In this document: positions 60,720 through 63,990 of the stretch, piece after piece
How the letters are laid out: the number at the start of each line of letters is the position of its first letter
Numbering within the stretch: the first letter of the stretch is position 1
Assembly (NCBI GenBank): GCA_017429325.1
Contig: JAFRPC010000049.1
Location: 1 to 63,990, forward strand
Direction: 5' to 3'
DNA from: Oscillospiraceae bacterium
GTDB taxonomy: Bacteria > Bacillota > Clostridia > Oscillospirales > Oscillospiraceae
DNA: 63,990 nucleotides
Notes under the pieces: model-generated
What the model saw: the letters and a program-made list of their open reading frames with translations, nothing else
The model's database searches: none
Told to the model about the DNA's origin: nothing
Program-made: the position numbers and the translations under genes

Positions 60720-62342
60720 ATGGAATCCCTGCGCCCGACGGCCCTCGCCAACCGGAAACGGCTGCTGCTCTGGGCAGTCCTCTCCTATTGTTTGCTGCTG
60801 ATGCTGTCCTATGGCTTCCCCGTCTCCGGGGACGACTGGACCTTTTCACCGGAGCGTCTGGGCAGCTATACCGTCCTGGACCCCTTTGTGCGGGGCTATG
60901 AAGTCTCCCTGCACCACTATCTCACCACCAACGGAAGGCTCCTGGGCAATTTCCTGGTCACGTTTGCGATGTTTTCCAAGGTCGTCCGGGAGCTGCTGCG
61001 CTGCGGCATTATCCTTGGCATCCTGTTCTTTGCCTTCCGGCTTTCCGGCTGCCGCAGCCTGGCCGCCTGGCTGGCCTTTTTCGCCCTGCTCATCGCCCTT
61101 CCGTCCAACCTGGCGGCGGAGGCCTATGCCTGGGCCTCGGGCTTCTGCAACTATGTCCCGCCCACCCTCCTGTTTTTGCTCTATGTCAGCTTTGTCCGGC
61201 GGGTGTTCTGCGAGGACCGACACCGCCGGGAATGGCAATGGGTGGTCCTGCTTTTCGGGCTGGGCTTCTGCTCCCAGCTCTTTGTGGAGAATTTCACCCT
61301 GGGCCTCTGCGTCCTGTCCTGCGCCGTGTTTGTGACGGACTGGATTCGCAGCAGGCGGCCCGACCCGGCCCTGGCGGCCCACCTCTGGGGCGCCCTCGTG
61401 GGCTGCGCCGTGATGTTTGCGGCTCCGGGCTATCAGAACGTGGGCACGGAGGGCTACCGGAGCGTCGCCGCGTCGCTGGAGGAGCTGCTGGAGGTCGTGG
61501 AGGCGAATTTCCAGAGGCTGTCCCTGCTGCTGACCGAGGAAAATGATACGGTCATCCTGCCCCTCTGCTTCGGCGGGATTCTTAGCTGCTGCCGGGCCCT
61601 TCGGGAACGCCCGGAGACCAAGCGCCTCCCGGCTTGGGGCTGTATCCTGTATTTCACCGCCTTTCCGCTGGTCTGCTATGGGCTCCGCACCTTTGGGCGC
61701 TACCTGTTCCCGGTGGACTTCCTGGCGAATTTCGGCTTTTTCGCCGCAATTATCGTGACAGCCATTTTCTGTGTCCGGGAGAAGTCGGCGCGGTTCCTGC
61801 TGCTGGTCTGCGCCGGATGTTTTCTGATTTTCATTGCCCCGCTGCTGATCGTGAATCCGGTGGGGGCCCGCAACGCCTATTTCTTTGACGTGCTGCTGCT
61901 CCTGATGGCCGTGACCCTGCTGCGGCAGGCCCTCCAGGGGCGGACGGAGCTGAAACGGCTGGCGCCTGCCCTGGCTCTGGCGGCCCTGCTGCTGCTGGTC
62001 GGGAACCTCAACATCTATTACCGCAACGGGAAGGTGGAGCGGCTGCGGGTCCAGCTCATCGAAGAGGCCATGGAGCGCGGCGACCGCGAAATCTACCTGC
62101 CGGACTATCCCTATTCCAACTATACCCACGGAGCAAATCACACCCGCGCCATGGGGCGCTATTACTACTACAAAAAACCGGGCGACATCGACTTTACTTT
62201 CATTCCCTACCAGCTCTGGGTCCAAGGCCCGGAGGCCTGGCAGGAGACGGAGGCCCCCGAAGATTCGGGGACCGTCTCGGAAACCGGAGAGGAAGCAGAG
62301 ACGGAAGCGCCTGAGACTGGATTGGAGCTGGAAACCACATGA
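60720..62342 (+). CDS. Polytopic membrane protein, DUF6056-like
   Basis: 540 residues; AGGAGG lies 11 nt before ATG 60720, 7 nt after recN. About ten membrane helices. An early loop carries PVSGDDWTFSPER and HHYLTTNGRLLGNFL, the kind of acidic, Asn/Gly/Arg-containing loop seen in DUF6056 and related GT-C-like membrane glycosyltransferases. A polar Glu/Thr-rich C-terminal tail of about 45 residues (ETEAPEDSGTVSETGEEAET) follows the last domain. Possibly involved in surface glycan assembly; not proven. Overlaps tyrS by 4 nt. Confidence 0.72.
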   Translation: MESLRPTALANRKRLLLWAVLSYCLLLMLSYGFPVSGDDWTFSPERLGSYTVLDPFVRGYEVSLHHYLTTNGRLLGNFLVTFAMFSKVVRELLRCGIILGILFFAFRLSGCRSLAAWLAFFALLIALPSNLAAEAYAWASGFCNYVPPTLLFLLYVSFVRRVFCEDRHRREWQWVVLLFGLGFCSQLFVENFTLGLCVLSCAVFVTDWIRSRRPDPALAAHLWGALVGCAVMFAAPGYQNVGTEGYRSVAASLEELLEVVEANFQRLSLLLTEENDTVILPLCFGGILSCCRALRERPETKRLPAWGCILYFTAFPLVCYGLRTFGRYLFPVDFLANFGFFAAIIVTAIFCVREKSARFLLLVCAGCFLIFIAPLLIVNPVGARNAYFFDVLLLLMAVTLLRQALQGRTELKRLAPALALAALLLLVGNLNIYYRNGKVERLRVQLIEEAMERGDREIYLPDYPYSNYTHGANHTRAMGRYYYYKKPGDIDFTFIPYQLWVQGPEAWQETEAPEDSGTVSETGEEAETEAPETGLELETT

Positions 62343-63559
62343 AACTGTACGAAGAACTGAAAGCCCGCGGCCTTGTGGCCCAGGTGACAAACGAAGAAAT
62401 CATCCGCGAGATGATCAACGAGGGCAAGGCCACCTTCTACATCGGCTACGACTGCACCGCTGACAGCCTCACGGCAGGGCACTTCATGACCCTGACCCTG
62501 ATGAAGCGGCTTCAGCAGGCGGGGAACAAGCCCATTGCCCTGATCGGCGGCGGCACCACCATGATCGGCGACCCCACCGACAAGACGGAAATGCGCAAAA
62601 TGCTGACCAGGGAGCAGATCGACTACAACGCCGCCTGCTTCAAGAAGCAGATGGAGCGCTTCATTGAGTTCGGCGAGGGCAAGGCCCGGATGGTCAACAA
62701 CGCCGACTGGCTGATGGACCTGAACTACGTGGAGCTCCTGCGGGAGGTCGGCGTGCACTTCTCCGTCAACAATATGCTGCGGGCCGAGTGCTACAAGCAG
62801 CGCATGGAGAAGGGCCTCACCTTCCTGGAATTCAACTATATGATCATGCAGTCCTATGACTTCTACCACCTGTTCAAGACCTACGGCTGCAATATGCAGT
62901 TTGGCGGCGACGACCAGTGGTCCAATATGCTGGGCGGCACCGAGCTCATCCGCAGGAAGCTGGGCCAGGACGCCCACTGCATGACCATCACCCTGTTGAC
63001 GGATTCCCAGGGCAAAAAAATGGGCAAGACCGCTGGAAACGCCGTCTGGCTGGACCCGAACAAGACCAGCCCCTTCGAGTTCTACCAGTACTGGCGCAAC
63101 GTGGACGACGCGGACGTGCTCAAGTGCATCCGCCTGTTGACCTTCCTGCCCCTGGAGCAAATCGACGAGATGGATAAGTGGGAGGGCGAGCAGCTCAATC
63201 GGGCCAAGGAGATCCTGGCCTGGGAGCTGACCAAGGACGTCCACGGCGCGGAGGAGGCCGACAAGGCCCAGACCGCCGCCCGGGCCCTCTTCTCCGGCGG
63301 CGGCTCCGACGAGAACATGCCGACCACGACCCTGAGCGAAAAAGATTTGACTGACGGAAAAATCGACGTGCTGAGCCTGCTCATTGCCTGCGGAATGATC
63401 GCATCCCGTTCCGAGGGACGCCGTCTGATCCAAGGCGGCGGCGTCATGGTGAATGAGGAAAAGGTATCTGACATTTCCGTCGTCTACACGGCTGCCCAGC
63501 TAAAGGAAGGCCTGAAAATCAGAAAAGGCAAGAAAGTCTATCACAAGGCTGTACTGTAA
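62339..63559 (+). CDS. tyrS: Tyrosyl-tRNA synthetase
   Basis: 406 residues. Class I enzyme charging tRNA-Tyr. The HIGH-like motif is AGHF in DSLTAGHFMTLTLM; the KMSKS-like loop is KKMGKT; tyrosine-binding YIGYDCTADSL and MQSYDFYHLF are present. A C-terminal S4 domain (LLIACGMIASRSEGRRLIQG) contacts tRNA. Translationally coupled to the membrane protein gene upstream, with no T-box leader. Confidence 0.97.
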   Translation: MKLYEELKARGLVAQVTNEEIIREMINEGKATFYIGYDCTADSLTAGHFMTLTLMKRLQQAGNKPIALIGGGTTMIGDPTDKTEMRKMLTREQIDYNAACFKKQMERFIEFGEGKARMVNNADWLMDLNYVELLREVGVHFSVNNMLRAECYKQRMEKGLTFLEFNYMIMQSYDFYHLFKTYGCNMQFGGDDQWSNMLGGTELIRRKLGQDAHCMTITLLTDSQGKKMGKTAGNAVWLDPNKTSPFEFYQYWRNVDDADVLKCIRLLTFLPLEQIDEMDKWEGEQLNRAKEILAWELTKDVHGAEEADKAQTAARALFSGGGSDENMPTTTLSEKDLTDGKIDVLSLLIACGMIASRSEGRRLIQGGGVMVNEEKVSDISVVYTAAQLKEGLKIRKGKKVYHKAVL

Positions 63560-63587
63560 GCTTAGAAAATATCGGACCTGGACGAAC

Positions 63588-63990
63588 TCGGGGAAGCTCC
63601 CCGGTTTTGTCATTGCGAGCCAGTGCGCACACTGGCGCGGCAATCCGCATCCCCCGTCCCTGGTGACTGGTGACTGGTCACTGGTCACTCGTCCGTGCGG
63701 GGCATCGCGGACGGCTGAGAGCCGTCCCTACAGAGCCGTCCCTGCGGCGGAAGAAATCGTAGGGGGCGGCGCCCACGACGCCCCGTGGAGCGTATCGAAA
63801 CGGGAACGGGCCGTCCAGGGGCCGGCCCCTACGGCGGGGAAGCTCCCCGGTTTTGTCATTGCGAGCCAGTGCGAAGCCGCCCAAAGGCATGGCTTGTGCC
63901 TCCGAGCATAGCTCTCCGGCACTGCCCGCAGGGCTCCACCGGAGCCCTGGCGCTGAACGCGCTTGCACTGGCGCGGCAATCCGCATCCCC
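63588..63990. repeat. Repeat-rich non-coding end of the window
   Basis: A unit starting GGGGAAGCTCCCCGGTTTTG, then TCATTGCGAGCCAGTGCG and ending GGCGCGGCAATCCGCATCCCC, occurs at 63588-63656. It occurs again from 63834 to the edge, where about 90 bp interrupt its centre. Between them are TGACTGG/TGACTGG/TCACTGG units (63662-63689), AGCCGTCCCTACAG/AGCCGTCCCTGCGG and the GTAGGGGGCGGCGCC repeat also found in the TsaD-like gene. No gene is convincing here. Confidence 0.85.

Overview
The window looks like the chromosome of a GC-rich, spore-forming member of the Clostridia, probably Oscillospiraceae or a close relative. The evidence is a complete spoIIIAA-AH operon, housekeeping operons in Firmicutes order, sigma-A promoters with 17-bp spacers, GTG and TTG starts and AGGAGG ribosome binding sites. 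The species assignment is inference.

Left part (1-25.2 kb): an accessory secretion and cell-surface locus. On the minus strand one apparent transcription unit carries a Nif11-like double-glycine leader peptide, a 2776-residue S-layer-anchored surface protein, a second double-glycine leader peptide, and a surface protein of more than 2900 residues built from divergent InlB-type repeats that runs off the left edge. To its right are a SARP-type response regulator and a LytS-like membrane histidine kinase (minus strand). Divergent from them is an NHLP-type peptide exporter operon: a minimal HlyD-like protein, a C39 peptidase ABC transporter and a partner ABC transporter. A 25-bp element, identical and in the same orientation, precedes both the peptide/surface-protein operon and the exporter operon. 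It contains 7-bp direct repeats 11 bp apart, the spacing used by SARP regulators, so the two-component system probably co-regulates both. No peptide-modifying enzyme is visible, so the peptides may be exported unmodified, or the enzymes may lie beyond the left edge.

Middle part (25.2-44.2 kb): a hairpin-rich non-coding stretch with tRNA-Ala(CGC), a GNAT acetyltransferase, and an ECF sigma/anti-sigma pair. Then comes a dense run of core genes: smc-ftsY, rph-rdgB-yhbY-nadD/yqeK fusion-(membrane protein)-rsfS-leuS, a secreted lipase-like protein on the minus strand, rpsU, an ECF-transporter S component and secD-secF. Several terminators are fused directly to the next promoter.

Right part (44.2-64 kb): the spoIIIA sporulation operon with a sigma-E-like promoter, then asp23/gls24-nusB-(TsaD-like)-xseA-xseB-ispA. 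A roughly 610-nt structured RNA follows that matches OLE RNA by position, size and neighbours, directly followed by oapA, dxs, tlyA, nadK, argR, recN, a DUF6056-like membrane protein and tyrS. Short palindromic repeats of several families are scattered between (and once inside) these genes. The final 430 bp is repeat-rich and non-coding.
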